From Clostridia bacterium (GTDB lineage: Bacteria; Bacillota; Clostridia; UMGS1883), in contig JAFUOO010000009.1 of assembly GCA_017472685.1 (NCBI GenBank), positions 1 through 64,000 of the forward strand: a DNA stretch of 64,000 nucleotides. Reading direction: 5' to 3'. Under the pieces are notes generated by a model. That model was given only the letters and a program-made list of their open reading frames with translations. It was not told where the DNA came from and did no database searches. Positions 52,071-61,136 of the stretch are shown here, piece by piece. Both the position numbers and the translations under genes were made by a program. Positions within the stretch are counted from its first letter, which is position 1. Every line of letters starts with the position of its first letter.

Positions 52071-55000
52071 ATTACAATGTTAGAGTTTATATTGGGGACA
52101 TGATTAAAGATATTCCTCTTTCTTCAAATAAAGGTCTTATTACTATTGGATCATCTGATGTAGATACATTAAAAGTTATGAGCACAGATATAATTCCTAA
52201 TCACCTTTCTTTTGTGTTTAATAACGGTGTTTGGGGATGCACAAATAAAGTAACCGGGGAAACAAAACCAATATCCGACGGGGATATTTTCGTGATCAGT
52301 ATGCAGAATAAGATTGCTGCAACGGTATATTCTGATGATATTATACCTCAACGAATAAAACTTAAAACCGGCTCAACTGTAACAATTGGGCGTGATTTTG
52401 AGTGCATGTTTCATTTGCCGGACAGAAGTGTTGGCAGAAAGCATGCAATTGTTGTTGTAGATGAGTTGGGTGCAACAGTAAAAGATCAGAAAAGTTTGAA
52501 TGGTACATATGTAAACAACAGAAAAGTATCAGAGGCTTCTTTGAAAGACGGAGATATTATCTCAATAGGAAAATTTAATATTCTATACAAAAACGGAGAG
52601 CTGAAGCTTTGTGTCGAAACTGTTGCACAGGAACAAGCTGCGGAGTCAAAACGGAAAACTCCGGAATATCCGGTATTTAATGTTTCTCCCAGACTTCGAC
52701 ATCAGGCTTCGTCTGATGTAATAGAAATTCAGGCACCTCCTAATATCGGTAATATGCCTATGGTTAATTGGCTCTCCTTTTTGCCTATGTTGGCAACAAG
52801 GAGTCCTTATGCTGCTGTTTTCCCGCTAACCTCCGTTTTTTCTACTTTCTTACAAAAGAAAAAATATAAAAAGGCTCAGGAGGTTAGGCAGGAAAAATAT
52901 GAGAATTATTTAGCTGATGTAAAAGCAAAAATAGACAAAAATCGTGAAGACCAGTTTTTGTCTTTAGAGGAGTCAAATCACGAAACAGGCAAGTGCTTTG
53001 ATATTGCTACCAGACGTCAAAGAACACTTTGGGAGCGCTCTCCTGAAGATGATGATTTTATGAAAATCAGAATCGGTAAAGGAGACATACAAACCAGTTT
53101 CAGAATCAAGTTCCCTGATAGTGTGCTTAAAATGTATAACGACGAGCTTGAGGATCAGGGCGAAGAGCTTGGACGCGGTAATCAGATTCTCGAGGGTGCG
53201 CCTATTCTTTGCGATTTATATCATGATTTAAGCGTGGGTGTTATTGGCGATAGACAGAAAGCAATTACAGTGGCAAGAAATATGATTGTTCAGCTTGCAA
53301 CTACTCACTCTTATAAAGACGTTAAGCTTGTTACGCTGTTTTCCAAAGAAGAGGCTTCAAGTTGGGAGTTTGTAAAGTGGTTGCCGCATTCATTTAATGA
53401 TTCTCGCGATTTCAGATATGTTGCAAATACAATGTTTAGTGCTTCGACTTTAGATAAAACTATTGACGAAGAACTGAAGGAACGAAAAAACACAAGCGAT
53501 AATGACTTTGGTCAGGGAAAGAAACAAAAGACACCATTCTATCTGTTTGTAGTAACCAATCCGGATATGATAGAAAAATCAGAAATCGAAAATTATCTTG
53601 ATTATAACCGCGAAGGCTTCGGTGTTGGTGTAATCTATGTATATAATCGAATTCACGACCTGCCAAAGAGCTGTAACATAATTGTGGATATTCAATCGGA
53701 TAAGAATGAGGTATTTCATAAATCAAATATCGGCTTTAAACAGAAATTTGAAATTGATAAGTTTGATGCAAGCAAGGCAGATATCTTTGCTCGAAGCCTT
53801 GCACCCGTAAGGCTCGCAGAAAAGAAAAACGTTGCAGACATGCCTACCTGCATTACATTCCTTGAGGGATACGGTGTTAAAAAGGTTGATGAATTGCCGA
53901 TATGGGATAACTGGAATGATGCTAATATCGGGAAGTCAATGGCTGTACCTCTTGGTGTTAGAGCTAACGGCGAACAGTTTATGTTCAATGTTCAATGGGG
54001 TTCTGACTATACAAGGTATCATGGCCCGTTTGGACTTGTGGCAGGTTCTCCCGGTTCCGGTAAGTCTGAAATGATTCAGTCGTGGATTTTATCATTGACC
54101 ACAAGGTTCTCTCCGGAAGACTTATCTTTTATAATTGTAGACTATAAAGGAACAGGTATGCTGATGCCGTTCAAGAATTTACCTCATGTAGCGGGTACAA
54201 TATCTAACCTTGATGGTAATGTTAGAAGAAATATCATTGCACTCAATAAGGAAATGCGAAGACGACAGGCAATATTCGATGAGGTTGGTATCATTCCTCA
54301 AGATATTAAGGAATATCATAAACGAGGATACCACAAAACTCACAAGCCATTGCCCATTATCATTATTGTAATTGATGAATTTGCAGAGGTTAAAAAGAAT
54401 CTGCCGGAATTTGTTCCTGTAATTGAAAGTTTGTTTGCTGTCGGACGTTCTCTTGGTATTTATGCAATCGTATCAACGCAGAAACCAAGCGGTGTTGTAA
54501 CTGATAAGATGTACGGAAACAGCCAGTTTAGATGGTGTTGTCGTGTGGCAAGTACCGGAGACAGTAAAGAAATGATACAACGTGTTGATGCTGCTAAAAT
54601 TACAAATGCAGGTCGTGCGTGTGTTCTTATCGGTGAGGACGATATTTATGAGCAGGTTCAATCTTACTGGAGCGGTGCACCATATCAACCGGACCGAGTA
54701 GAAAATCTTTCGCTTGACTTGCCTATTTCCATGGTTGATATATCTGGAAAAAGGGTTCAATACGAAACCTACAAGAAAGCAAATACTAATGATACTATAA
54801 AGGAAATTGATGCTGTTGTGGATTATATTAAATCTGTAACAGAGGAACACAATTTAGCTAAAGCTACTCCGGTATGGCAGGATAAATTGAAAAACAGAAT
54901 TTATCTTGATGATATCCTTCCGGAAAACCATCAGACTGATTTCATTGTCAATGTGGGTATGGTAGACAATCCTCACGAGCAGGCACAGTATCCTCTGTCT

Positions 55001-56434
55001 ATTGACTTCACAAACGGTGGTCATAGTTTGGTGTACGGTGCTCCTGGCACAGGAAAAACAACATTCTTGCAAACCTTTATAATGTCCGCTGCAAAAGCTT
55101 ATTCTGCCGAGAAACTCAATATTTACGCTATGGACTTCGGTAGCTGGAGCTTAAATATTTTTTCTGAGCTTCCGCAGGTTGGTGGCGTTGCCATCGACAG
55201 CGAAGCTGAAAAAATCGACAAGCTCATTAATATGTTGAAAAAGGAACTTGATACTCGAAGAAAATCTTTTGCTCTTCAAGGAATATCAACTATTAAAGCT
55301 TATAATCAGGAAACAGAAAAGAAATTGCCATATATCGTTCTTGTTGTCGATAATCTTAATGGCGTTTTCGGTCACTATCCTGAATTGAGTGAATTCTTCG
55401 AAATGCTTCTTCAACAGGGTGCAAACTACGGTATCTATTTAATGGCATCAATGAGTAAAGAAATATTCAAGCTTTCCGGTGCCGTGAAGAATAACAACAT
55501 TGCCCTTCAGATGAAAGATAAATCTGAGTACTCAGGTATCGTTGGAAAGACCGATGGATTGGAACCGGAAAACAATCCGGGACGCGGACTTACAAAAGGT
55601 AAGCCAATTGCACACGAGTTCCAGACAGCTCTTCCTGCTATTGGTGCAGATGAAAACGAAGTTCTTGCTAACCTAAAGGCAGAAATAAAAGAAATGTCAA
55701 CGGATGCAACTATTTTTGCGAAACCGATTCCAATAATGCCGGAGATTGTTACGTATAACTCGGTTGTTGGCAGTGGGATTGTATTGGGATTATCTTCCGA
55801 TACTATCGAACCTGTGACAATTGATTATACAACATCCAATCACTGTATTCTTATTTCTGAAGAATATAAAAATAAGGGATTTAACATTGTCAAGGTTGTG
55901 CTTAAGCAATTTGTTGAAAAGGCTCATGCTAAACTTATCGTCTTTGATAATGGTGCAGATACTCTTTCTCGCTTAGGAGATGTTGCGGATAGAATCTTGA
56001 ACTCTGCTCAAGAATTTGATGAATACATTTCTGAACTTGCTGCCGAACTGAATCAAAGAAAGAACACTGCTGATTTAAGCGTCGAAGACACGATTGTTGT
56101 TGCAGTTGATGGCTATAGAACTATGTATGAAGCAATAGATGAAAAAACTGCAACAAGACTTAGTGCTATTGTCAGAATGGGTAAAGGTCTTAAGGTATAT
56201 CTTGTTGTATCAGAAGTTGCAGATAAGATTGCCACGCTTTGTTCAATAGAGCCAACTATGAAAAATATTGTTAGTGAAGGTGTTGGTATATTGGTAGGCG
56301 GAACTTTCAAGACTCACAGTGCATTTAATAGTGATCTGGATTATACAACTGCAAACGCAATGATGAACGAATCAGAAGCGTATATTGTAAGAAATACAAA
56401 GGCTATTAAATTCAAAACAATCCAAGATAGATAG
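52067..56434 (+). CDS. essC: EssC-type type VII secretion ATPase (FtsK/SpoIIIE)
   Basis: 1455 aa, start overlapping the previous stop. Two N-terminal FHA folds (about 1-90 and 95-180): the second has 'IGRDFECMF' (R109), 'RSVGRKHA' (H126) and 'SLNGTYVNN', but the usual Ser three residues before His is Gly; the first lacks the phosphothreonine-binding residues. A hydrophobic segment at about 230-265 gives the membrane anchor. Then three FtsK-like ATPase domains: D1 with Walker A 'GSPGSGKS' (K666) and Walker B 'IIIVIDEFAE'; D2 with 'GAPGTGKTT' (K997) and a degenerate Walker B 'LVVDNLNG'; D3 (about 1230-1455) without a proper Walker A. This is the architecture and length of Firmicutes EssC, the motor and substrate receptor of T7SSb. 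Confidence 0.93.
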   Translation: MNYNVRVYIGDMIKDIPLSSNKGLITIGSSDVDTLKVMSTDIIPNHLSFVFNNGVWGCTNKVTGETKPISDGDIFVISMQNKIAATVYSDDIIPQRIKLKTGSTVTIGRDFECMFHLPDRSVGRKHAIVVVDELGATVKDQKSLNGTYVNNRKVSEASLKDGDIISIGKFNILYKNGELKLCVETVAQEQAAESKRKTPEYPVFNVSPRLRHQASSDVIEIQAPPNIGNMPMVNWLSFLPMLATRSPYAAVFPLTSVFSTFLQKKKYKKAQEVRQEKYENYLADVKAKIDKNREDQFLSLEESNHETGKCFDIATRRQRTLWERSPEDDDFMKIRIGKGDIQTSFRIKFPDSVLKMYNDELEDQGEELGRGNQILEGAPILCDLYHDLSVGVIGDRQKAITVARNMIVQLATTHSYKDVKLVTLFSKEEASSWEFVKWLPHSFNDSRDFRYVANTMFSASTLDKTIDEELKERKNTSDNDFGQGKKQKTPFYLFVVTNPDMIEKSEIENYLDYNREGFGVGVIYVYNRIHDLPKSCNIIVDIQSDKNEVFHKSNIGFKQKFEIDKFDASKADIFARSLAPVRLAEKKNVADMPTCITFLEGYGVKKVDELPIWDNWNDANIGKSMAVPLGVRANGEQFMFNVQWGSDYTRYHGPFGLVAGSPGSGKSEMIQSWILSLTTRFSPEDLSFIIVDYKGTGMLMPFKNLPHVAGTISNLDGNVRRNIIALNKEMRRRQAIFDEVGIIPQDIKEYHKRGYHKTHKPLPIIIIVIDEFAEVKKNLPEFVPVIESLFAVGRSLGIYAIVSTQKPSGVVTDKMYGNSQFRWCCRVASTGDSKEMIQRVDAAKITNAGRACVLIGEDDIYEQVQSYWSGAPYQPDRVENLSLDLPISMVDISGKRVQYETYKKANTNDTIKEIDAVVDYIKSVTEEHNLAKATPVWQDKLKNRIYLDDILPENHQTDFIVNVGMVDNPHEQAQYPLSIDFTNGGHSLVYGAPGTGKTTFLQTFIMSAAKAYSAEKLNIYAMDFGSWSLNIFSELPQVGGVAIDSEAEKIDKLINMLKKELDTRRKSFALQGISTIKAYNQETEKKLPYIVLVVDNLNGVFGHYPELSEFFEMLLQQGANYGIYLMASMSKEIFKLSGAVKNNNIALQMKDKSEYSGIVGKTDGLEPENNPGRGLTKGKPIAHEFQTALPAIGADENEVLANLKAEIKEMSTDATIFAKPIPIMPEIVTYNSVVGSGIVLGLSSDTIEPVTIDYTTSNHCILISEEYKNKGFNIVKVVLKQFVEKAHAKLIVFDNGADTLSRLGDVADRILNSAQEFDEYISELAAELNQRKNTADLSVEDTIVVAVDGYRTMYEAIDEKTATRLSAIVRMGKGLKVYLVVSEVADKIATLCSIEPTMKNIVSEGVGILVGGTFKTHSAFNSDLDYTTANAMMNESEAYIVRNTKAIKFKTIQDR

Positions 56435-56444
56435 GAGTGTAAAG

Positions 56445-57254
56445 ATGGAGAACATTATTTTAACCCCAAAAGAATTCCTCTTCCTTTGTGCAGGAATGGG
56501 TGTTACAGAAGTCTACGGAATCATCGATGGTTACAAAGACGTTAATCTATCTGACATTTCAACTGAGATACGCTTGGTTCAACAATCACTTGAAAACAAA
56601 GGTTATATTGAATCAGATTTTGACGGTAATTCGTCAGTGTGTTCAGAGGTTATTGCGTATGTTGCAACATGTGCAATGTGTCAGAAATTAATAGCATTTG
56701 ACAGCCAAATGAAATCCGGCGATAAAACAAATGTTGTATACTATTTTTCAAACGAAAAAATAGTTAAGTCAACACGAAAAGATGGTAATTATCATCTTTC
56801 ATATGTGAACGCTGTGGATATTAATGACGAAATCAAAGAAGGGATTAAACTGGACTTGGTAGATGCTCCACAACAGTTTAACGAAGTGCATATTCCACAA
56901 CGAGAGCTTGATAAGATCAAAAAAATGGTTTTGTCAAATGATAAAAAAACCGCAATAATAGCAATGCAAAAATACTTTGATGCTAACTTCACCAACATCA
57001 TTTTGAGTAGCTTCGAGAAAAAAGAAAACTTCTATTCGGTTGTAGCTGTTGATTTCACATTAAATGATGATAACGTGAAAAACATAATGTTTATAAACAG
57101 CAACATTGCAAACATTAAAATGCAACCAATTGTTGTAGATTTAAAAACAGAAATAGAGTTTGAAGAAATCGACGAGCAAACCATATTTAGTCTTATTGAC
57201 AATAATTTAAAGCTTGTTATCACAGAGCAGACTGGAGATGACACAAATGGTTGA
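56445..57254 (+). CDS. Type VII cluster protein of unknown function
   Basis: 269 aa, RBS aggag, 10 bases after essC. No signal peptide and no membrane segment. The N-terminal 'LTPKEFLFLCAGMGV' to 'LVQQSLENKGYI' looks like a winged-helix; the remainder is an alpha/beta region with 'HIPQRELDKIKKMVLSNDKK'. The position is that of cytosolic T7SS accessory proteins (EspG-like or DUF5081-like chaperones), but I see no motif that proves it. Its end overlaps the next gene by 8 bases. Confidence 0.6.
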   Translation: MENIILTPKEFLFLCAGMGVTEVYGIIDGYKDVNLSDISTEIRLVQQSLENKGYIESDFDGNSSVCSEVIAYVATCAMCQKLIAFDSQMKSGDKTNVVYYFSNEKIVKSTRKDGNYHLSYVNAVDINDEIKEGIKLDLVDAPQQFNEVHIPQRELDKIKKMVLSNDKKTAIIAMQKYFDANFTNIILSSFEKKENFYSVVAVDFTLNDDNVKNIMFINSNIANIKMQPIVVDLKTEIEFEEIDEQTIFSLIDNNLKLVITEQTGDDTNG

Positions 57255-57498
57255 TTCGGCTATTATTACTATGTTGGATAAAATCGGCAACACAATCGGA
57301 GACTTTGAGCTTCCTCTCAAGATTCCAATGAAAGAACTCGGAAAAAAGTTGGTTGCCTTACTCAAAGCAATGGATAGCGACAGATATGTATGCCTTGAAA
57401 AAATTAAGATTGAATATAACGGAAAAATTCTTGATGAAGAAGACACATTATATCAAAACGCTGTCTGGGATGGTAGTGTTATTAAATTAATTTATTAA
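57247..57498 (+). CDS. YukD/EsaB ubiquitin-like T7SS protein
   Basis: 83 aa. ATG at 57247 is 9 bases after ggag and overlaps the previous gene; another ATG at 57238 directly touches the ribosome site. 'DFELPLKIPMKELGKKLVALL' and 'LEKIKIEYNGKILDEEDTL...NAVWDGSVIKLIY' fit the ubiquitin-like YukD/EsaB family, including the final strand of the fold. EsaB-type proteins are small cytosolic core or regulatory parts of T7SSb. The location between essC and WXG100 genes supports the call. Confidence 0.85.
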   Translation: MVDSAIITMLDKIGNTIGDFELPLKIPMKELGKKLVALLKAMDSDRYVCLEKIKIEYNGKILDEEDTLYQNAVWDGSVIKLIY

Positions 57499-57512
57499 GG
57501 GCGGTGAATTAT

Positions 57513-57866
57513 GTGTTTATTAGTATAGATTATGCAAGTGCATTATTACAAGCAAAAAAGTTAGAAAACACTGCTGACGAGTGTGCTGAAATTTTGCAAT
57601 GCATTGAAAAACAACTTTCTGCTATTGAAGACACTTGGGAAGGAAGTGCTGCCGAGGCATACAAAGCCAAGTTGAACGAACTGAAACAGCAGAATATAAA
57701 ATTGCAGAATGAAATACGAGGAACCGCTGCTTCTATAAAAGATGTGGCAAGAATTATAAAAGAAGCCGACGAGGCTGCTGCATCCAATAGTGAAGTAAGT
57801 TCTTCAGGTCGTAATCATGGTGGCGGTGGTTCATCCATTGGTGGCGGTAGTAGTAGAAAATTTTAA
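57513..57866 (+). CDS. WXG100-family protein with Gly/Ser tail
   Basis: 117 aa. The GTG at 57513 is favoured (GGGCGGTG 6 bases upstream); a GTG at 57504 lies too near the ribosome site. Helical hairpin with the W-x-G turn in 'DTWEGSAAEAY', the hallmark of ESAT-6-like proteins, followed by a long second helix and an unusual 'SSSGRNHGGGGSSIGGGSS' disordered tail. No Y-x3-D/E signal evident. It directly precedes the 455-aa candidate substrate, so it may be its targeting partner (inference). Confidence 0.78.
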   Translation: MFISIDYASALLQAKKLENTADECAEILQCIEKQLSAIEDTWEGSAAEAYKAKLNELKQQNIKLQNEIRGTAASIKDVARIIKEADEAAASNSEVSSSGRNHGGGGSSIGGGSSRKF

Positions 57867-57883
57867 AAGGAGGTGAAATGTAA

Positions 57884-59251
57884 ATGGCTTTAATTAAACT
57901 TACTGCCTCTGAATTGGAAGGCGTAAAGAGTCAAATATCTAAAATGTCAAGCAAGGCCTCAGAGTGTGCGAATCGAACGGCATCCGTACGAAACAATCTC
58001 GACATGGAAATATCGGCGAAGCGTAATATTGAAGAACGTCTTGATAACATCAAAAGAGATTTGACAAAACATTCAGAGTCGCTTAAATCGTATGCAAATG
58101 TTTTGAATGACGTAATAAACGAATTTGTAAGAGAAGATTCTAAGGGCAATATACTTCAAACTCTGCCAGATTGGTTCAAGAATGGTAGTGTGATTGGTGC
58201 TGCTGGTGTAGCGGGGGCCATGATAATGGCAAAACCAATGATCCTTCTTCTGCCTGCAACCGATTTAAACTTACAAAAAATTGCGAATGCTGCCAATCTG
58301 TTTGGTGACTCATCGGTTCAAAAAGAAGAAACAGGTTTCTGGGGCTCTCTTTGGAATAAAGGAAAAGAAGCTGTTGAAAAGATTGGTGACAAGGCTAAGG
58401 AAGCTTACGGAAATGTTGTTCAAGCCACAAAAGACTGCGTTTCGTGGGTGAAAGAAAAATACGACGAAAAAGGTGCATTCTATACTGCTGTTCAATATGG
58501 TAAGGCTGCTGTCAAGGTTGCTGCTGGTGTTGGTGCTATTGTAGTATCTGCAGGTGCTATTGCTGCTTCGGGAGGTGCAGCAAGTCCGTTGGCGGTTGCA
58601 TCAATTGCATATGGAATAAATGATATAGCAAGTGGAGTCAAAGATGCTATAGATATTACTGCAGATGTAAAATCAGGCGGAGCTGGCGATATAGAAGAAA
58701 ATAATCTTATGAAAGATGGAATGGAATTTATTGTCGGTGGTGCCGGCGGTGCAATAGGCGAAGTTTTAGGAAACGCAGAACTTGGTGAAGAAATTGGCGA
58801 AAAAATCGGTGCGGTTGCTTATGATGCAGGAAAAATCGCAACAACAATTTATAACATTTCTACAGGCTGGGATCAAATTCATCAAGCACAGGACTTCAAT
58901 TTACAGGGAATGGCTGATGAAGTTGGTGATGCTGCAAAGCATGGTTGGGATTTAGCCACAAAAGTTGAGTTCAACAGTCTCTCTGATGTTGTAAAAGTTG
59001 ATCTTTCATCACCTCTCACCTCGAACATTATTAAGATGGGAGATGGTTTGAAATATCAACTATCATTAATTGGAAATGAATTGCCAAATACAGTAAATGC
59101 TATTCAAAACGTTTCGCTAATTAACACTTTTGCAAACAATGTAGTTGGAAACCCAGTAGAAATAATCGAAGGTCTTTTTACAAATGATATTCCTGAACCG
59201 GGTGGCATCGTAGGACATATTAAAGATGCCTTTGAAACTTTTACAAGTTAA
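57884..59251 (+). CDS. Candidate large T7SS substrate with coiled-coil N-terminus and glycine-zipper hydrophobic regions
   Basis: 455 aa, strong RBS aaggaggtg. Residues 1-95 are a helical region like the N-terminus of long WXG/LXG secreted proteins. Then a hydrophobic stretch (102-125), an amphipathic segment (145-200), a Gly/Ala-rich hydrophobic segment (205-245, with 'VAAGVGAIVVSAGAIAASGG') and another 'FIVGGAGGAIGEVLG' (282-297). Such glycine-zipper segments occur in pore-forming or membrane-inserting proteins and colicin-like toxins. I see no known toxin domain and no immunity gene after it. No signal peptide. Function unknown; substrate status rests on position and N-terminal fold. Confidence 0.6.
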   Translation: MALIKLTASELEGVKSQISKMSSKASECANRTASVRNNLDMEISAKRNIEERLDNIKRDLTKHSESLKSYANVLNDVINEFVREDSKGNILQTLPDWFKNGSVIGAAGVAGAMIMAKPMILLLPATDLNLQKIANAANLFGDSSVQKEETGFWGSLWNKGKEAVEKIGDKAKEAYGNVVQATKDCVSWVKEKYDEKGAFYTAVQYGKAAVKVAAGVGAIVVSAGAIAASGGAASPLAVASIAYGINDIASGVKDAIDITADVKSGGAGDIEENNLMKDGMEFIVGGAGGAIGEVLGNAELGEEIGEKIGAVAYDAGKIATTIYNISTGWDQIHQAQDFNLQGMADEVGDAAKHGWDLATKVEFNSLSDVVKVDLSSPLTSNIIKMGDGLKYQLSLIGNELPNTVNAIQNVSLINTFANNVVGNPVEIIEGLFTNDIPEPGGIVGHIKDAFETFTS

Positions 59252-59294
59252 ATATTTAAAACATAAACAATAAATTTAGAAAGGATTGAGTACT

Positions 59295-59561
59295 ATGGTA
59301 TTGTTACCTATCGGCAGTGTTGTTAAATTAAAGGAGGCTGAAAAGAAGTTAATGATTATCGGCATCCTTCAGAAAAACGGAGACAGTAAAACTTATGATT
59401 ATATGGGATGCCCTTATCCAGAAGGTGTACTAAGCTCCGAAAGTATGTATCTGTTTGATCATGCAGATATTGCAGATATTAGCTTTTTAGGTTTTGATGA
59501 TGTCGATCGACAGTTATTCATCAAAGATCTGGAAAAGGAATTGAACAAATTAGTTAAATAG
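59295..59561 (+). CDS. DUF4176 protein
   Basis: 88 aa from the ATG at 59295 (aagg 10 bases upstream). 'LLPIGSVVKLKEAEKKLMIIG' and 'YDYMGCPYPEGV' are the conserved blocks of DUF4176, a small cytosolic family repeatedly found in Firmicutes type VII loci (Listeria, Staphylococcus, Clostridia). Role unknown; the short acidic/basic C-terminal helix 'FIKDLEKELNKLVK' suggests protein contacts. Confidence 0.85.
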   Translation: MVLLPIGSVVKLKEAEKKLMIIGILQKNGDSKTYDYMGCPYPEGVLSSESMYLFDHADIADISFLGFDDVDRQLFIKDLEKELNKLVK

Positions 59562-59578
59562 AACGGATGTGATAGCAT

Positions 59579-59878
59579 ATGGCTGATTTGATAAAAATCG
59601 TTCCAGAACGAGTTAAAGAAGAAGCTGGAAAAATAAGAGATTGTCGCGAACAGCACATTGATCTTATGGATAGGCTTACAAATTTAGTAATTAACTTGGC
59701 GGATATATGGGAAGGCCAGGCATACGACACATTTTCATCAAACTATAAAGAAATGCAAAAAGAAATATCCAAATTTGCGGAAGTTCTTGAAAGTTACGCT
59801 GCAGAAATGGATGATGTGTCCAATCGTATGCAAAATACAGACCAGACCTTAGCGTCAAAAATCAACAGTTTATCTTAA
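59579..59878 (+). CDS. WXG100-family protein
   Basis: 99 aa, the family's normal length. Two helices with the turn 'ADIWEGQAYDTF' (W-E-G). Only a weak ribosome site (ggatgtgat) precedes the ATG, in contrast to the strong one of the next WXG100 gene. No Y-x3-D/E motif near the end. It may pair with the next gene product as a heterodimer. Confidence 0.88.
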   Translation: MADLIKIVPERVKEEAGKIRDCREQHIDLMDRLTNLVINLADIWEGQAYDTFSSNYKEMQKEISKFAEVLESYAAEMDDVSNRMQNTDQTLASKINSLS

Positions 59879-59935
59879 TAATAAATGCACGGGCATTTAT
59901 AATAAAAATTTATTTATTTTTAGGAGGTCATTAAA

Positions 59936-60220
59936 ATGGCAAAATTCAGAGTTGATTCAGAAGTATTGCAGACAAAAGCAACAGAGGTTAGAAATATCAA
60001 AACTGAGCATGAAAGCGTAGTTGCTAAACTTGGCACTATCGTTACTGCTCTTGCAGATGTTTGGGAAGGTCAGGCTTATCAGAAGTTCGTAAGCGACTAC
60101 GAAAGCATTAAGCCTACATTCACAAGACTTGCTGAAACCCTTGAAAAGGTTGCATCTGATCTTGATAAGGATGCTGCAATCTACGCTGATGCTGAAGCAA
60201 GAGCTACAAGCAATAGCTAA
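59936..60220 (+). CDS. WXG100-family secreted protein (EsxA-like)
   Basis: 94 aa, optimal RBS taggagg 8 bases upstream. Helix-turn-helix with 'LADVWEGQAYQKF' and a C-terminal 'YADAE' (Y-x3-E), the T7SS export signal. The paralogue at 59579 shares 'WEGQAY'. Strong ribosome site and a following stable hairpin suggest that this is the most highly expressed small protein of the cluster, as expected for the main EsxA-like protein. Confidence 0.9.
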   Translation: MAKFRVDSEVLQTKATEVRNIKTEHESVVAKLGTIVTALADVWEGQAYQKFVSDYESIKPTFTRLAETLEKVASDLDKDAAIYADAEARATSNS

Positions 60221-60235
60221 TTGAATAATTACATA

Positions 60236-60273
60236 GTGTTTATTGGGGCAACTTAGGTTGCTCCGATAAACAC
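60236..60273 (+). terminator. Hairpin after the EsxA-like gene (attenuator or processing site)
   Basis: 17-bp stem gtgtttattggggcaac / gttgctccgataaacac with two G-U pairs and a ttag loop. No T-run follows, so it probably protects or partly terminates the upstream mRNA rather than fully stopping transcription into the phosphatase gene. Confidence 0.6.
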
Positions 60274-60323
60274 CAAATAACTCAGAATAACATCTTAGAT
60301 GTTGTTAAAGCGAGGTACCGAAT

Positions 60324-61136
60324 ATGCTGAAATTTGATTGTTGTTTTTCAACTGATGTTGGAAAAGTAAGAAAAAATAATGAGGATAATTTTTATTTGAA
60401 CGGAAACTACAAAAGGGTTCCCGAAGATTTAACATACACAAAAAGAGATTTGATATACAGGGGCGGAGTTTTTGCTGTCTGTGATGGCATGGGCGGTGAA
60501 GAACATGGTGAGAAGGCCTCTTTATTTGCAGTGGAAACACTGAAAGAATTTGATGAAAAAGACATTAACGAACACATTGACGAATATGTGAATACCGCAA
60601 ATAAAAAAATTTGCGATTTAATTACCGAAAACAATGGCACAAGGTCCGGTACTACCCTTGCGCTTGTATATATAAAAGACGGTTACACAAACTGTTATAA
60701 CATTGGAGATAGCCGTATTTACTTAATTAGAAACAAGAAAATTCAGCAGATTTCAGAGGATCACACTCGTTGTATGCAAATGATTAAGATGGGTGTGTTA
60801 ACAAAAGAACAAGCTATGAGTCATAGAGATAGACATGTTCTAACGCAACATATTGGCATTTTCCCTGATGAATTAATAATACAAGCATATAATGCAGAGC
60901 CTATAAAAATACAAGACAATGACATTTTTCTTTTGTGCAGCGATGGCTTGACAGATATGTTATCGGATGATGAAATTGTTCATATTCTGAGTCCGAACAT
61001 GTCTGCACAGGGATACGCAGAAGAACTAATAAGAGCTGCGCTCTCGAAAGGTGGCAAGGACAATATCACAGTTGGTATTGTAAAAAATATTGGCAAAAAA
61101 GAAAGCTTTTTTAAGCGGATTTGGAGGAAAGGATAA
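60324..61136 (+). CDS. PP2C-family Ser/Thr protein phosphatase
   Basis: 270 aa, gagg upstream. All PP2C metal-binding blocks are present: 'NNEDNFYLNG', 'AVCDGMGGEEHGEKAS', 'SGTTLALVYI', 'IGDSRIYLI', 'LTQHIG', 'LLCSDGLTDML' and 'GKDNITVGIV'. No membrane segment; the basic C-terminus 'FFKRIWRKG' may touch the membrane. Its stop shares one A with the start of the next gene, a kinase, so phosphatase and kinase are made together and should oppose each other (PrpC/PrkC or PstP/PknB type). Confidence 0.93.
   Translation: MLKFDCCFSTDVGKVRKNNEDNFYLNGNYKRVPEDLTYTKRDLIYRGGVFAVCDGMGGEEHGEKASLFAVETLKEFDEKDINEHIDEYVNTANKKICDLITENNGTRSGTTLALVYIKDGYTNCYNIGDSRIYLIRNKKIQQISEDHTRCMQMIKMGVLTKEQAMSHRDRHVLTQHIGIFPDELIIQAYNAEPIKIQDNDIFLLCSDGLTDMLSDDEIVHILSPNMSAQGYAEELIRAALSKGGKDNITVGIVKNIGKKESFFKRIWRKG

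Noticed and set aside
57884-59251. Calling the 455-aa protein an LXG polymorphic toxin
   Set aside because: No LXG motif, no recognised C-terminal toxin domain, and no immunity gene follows.
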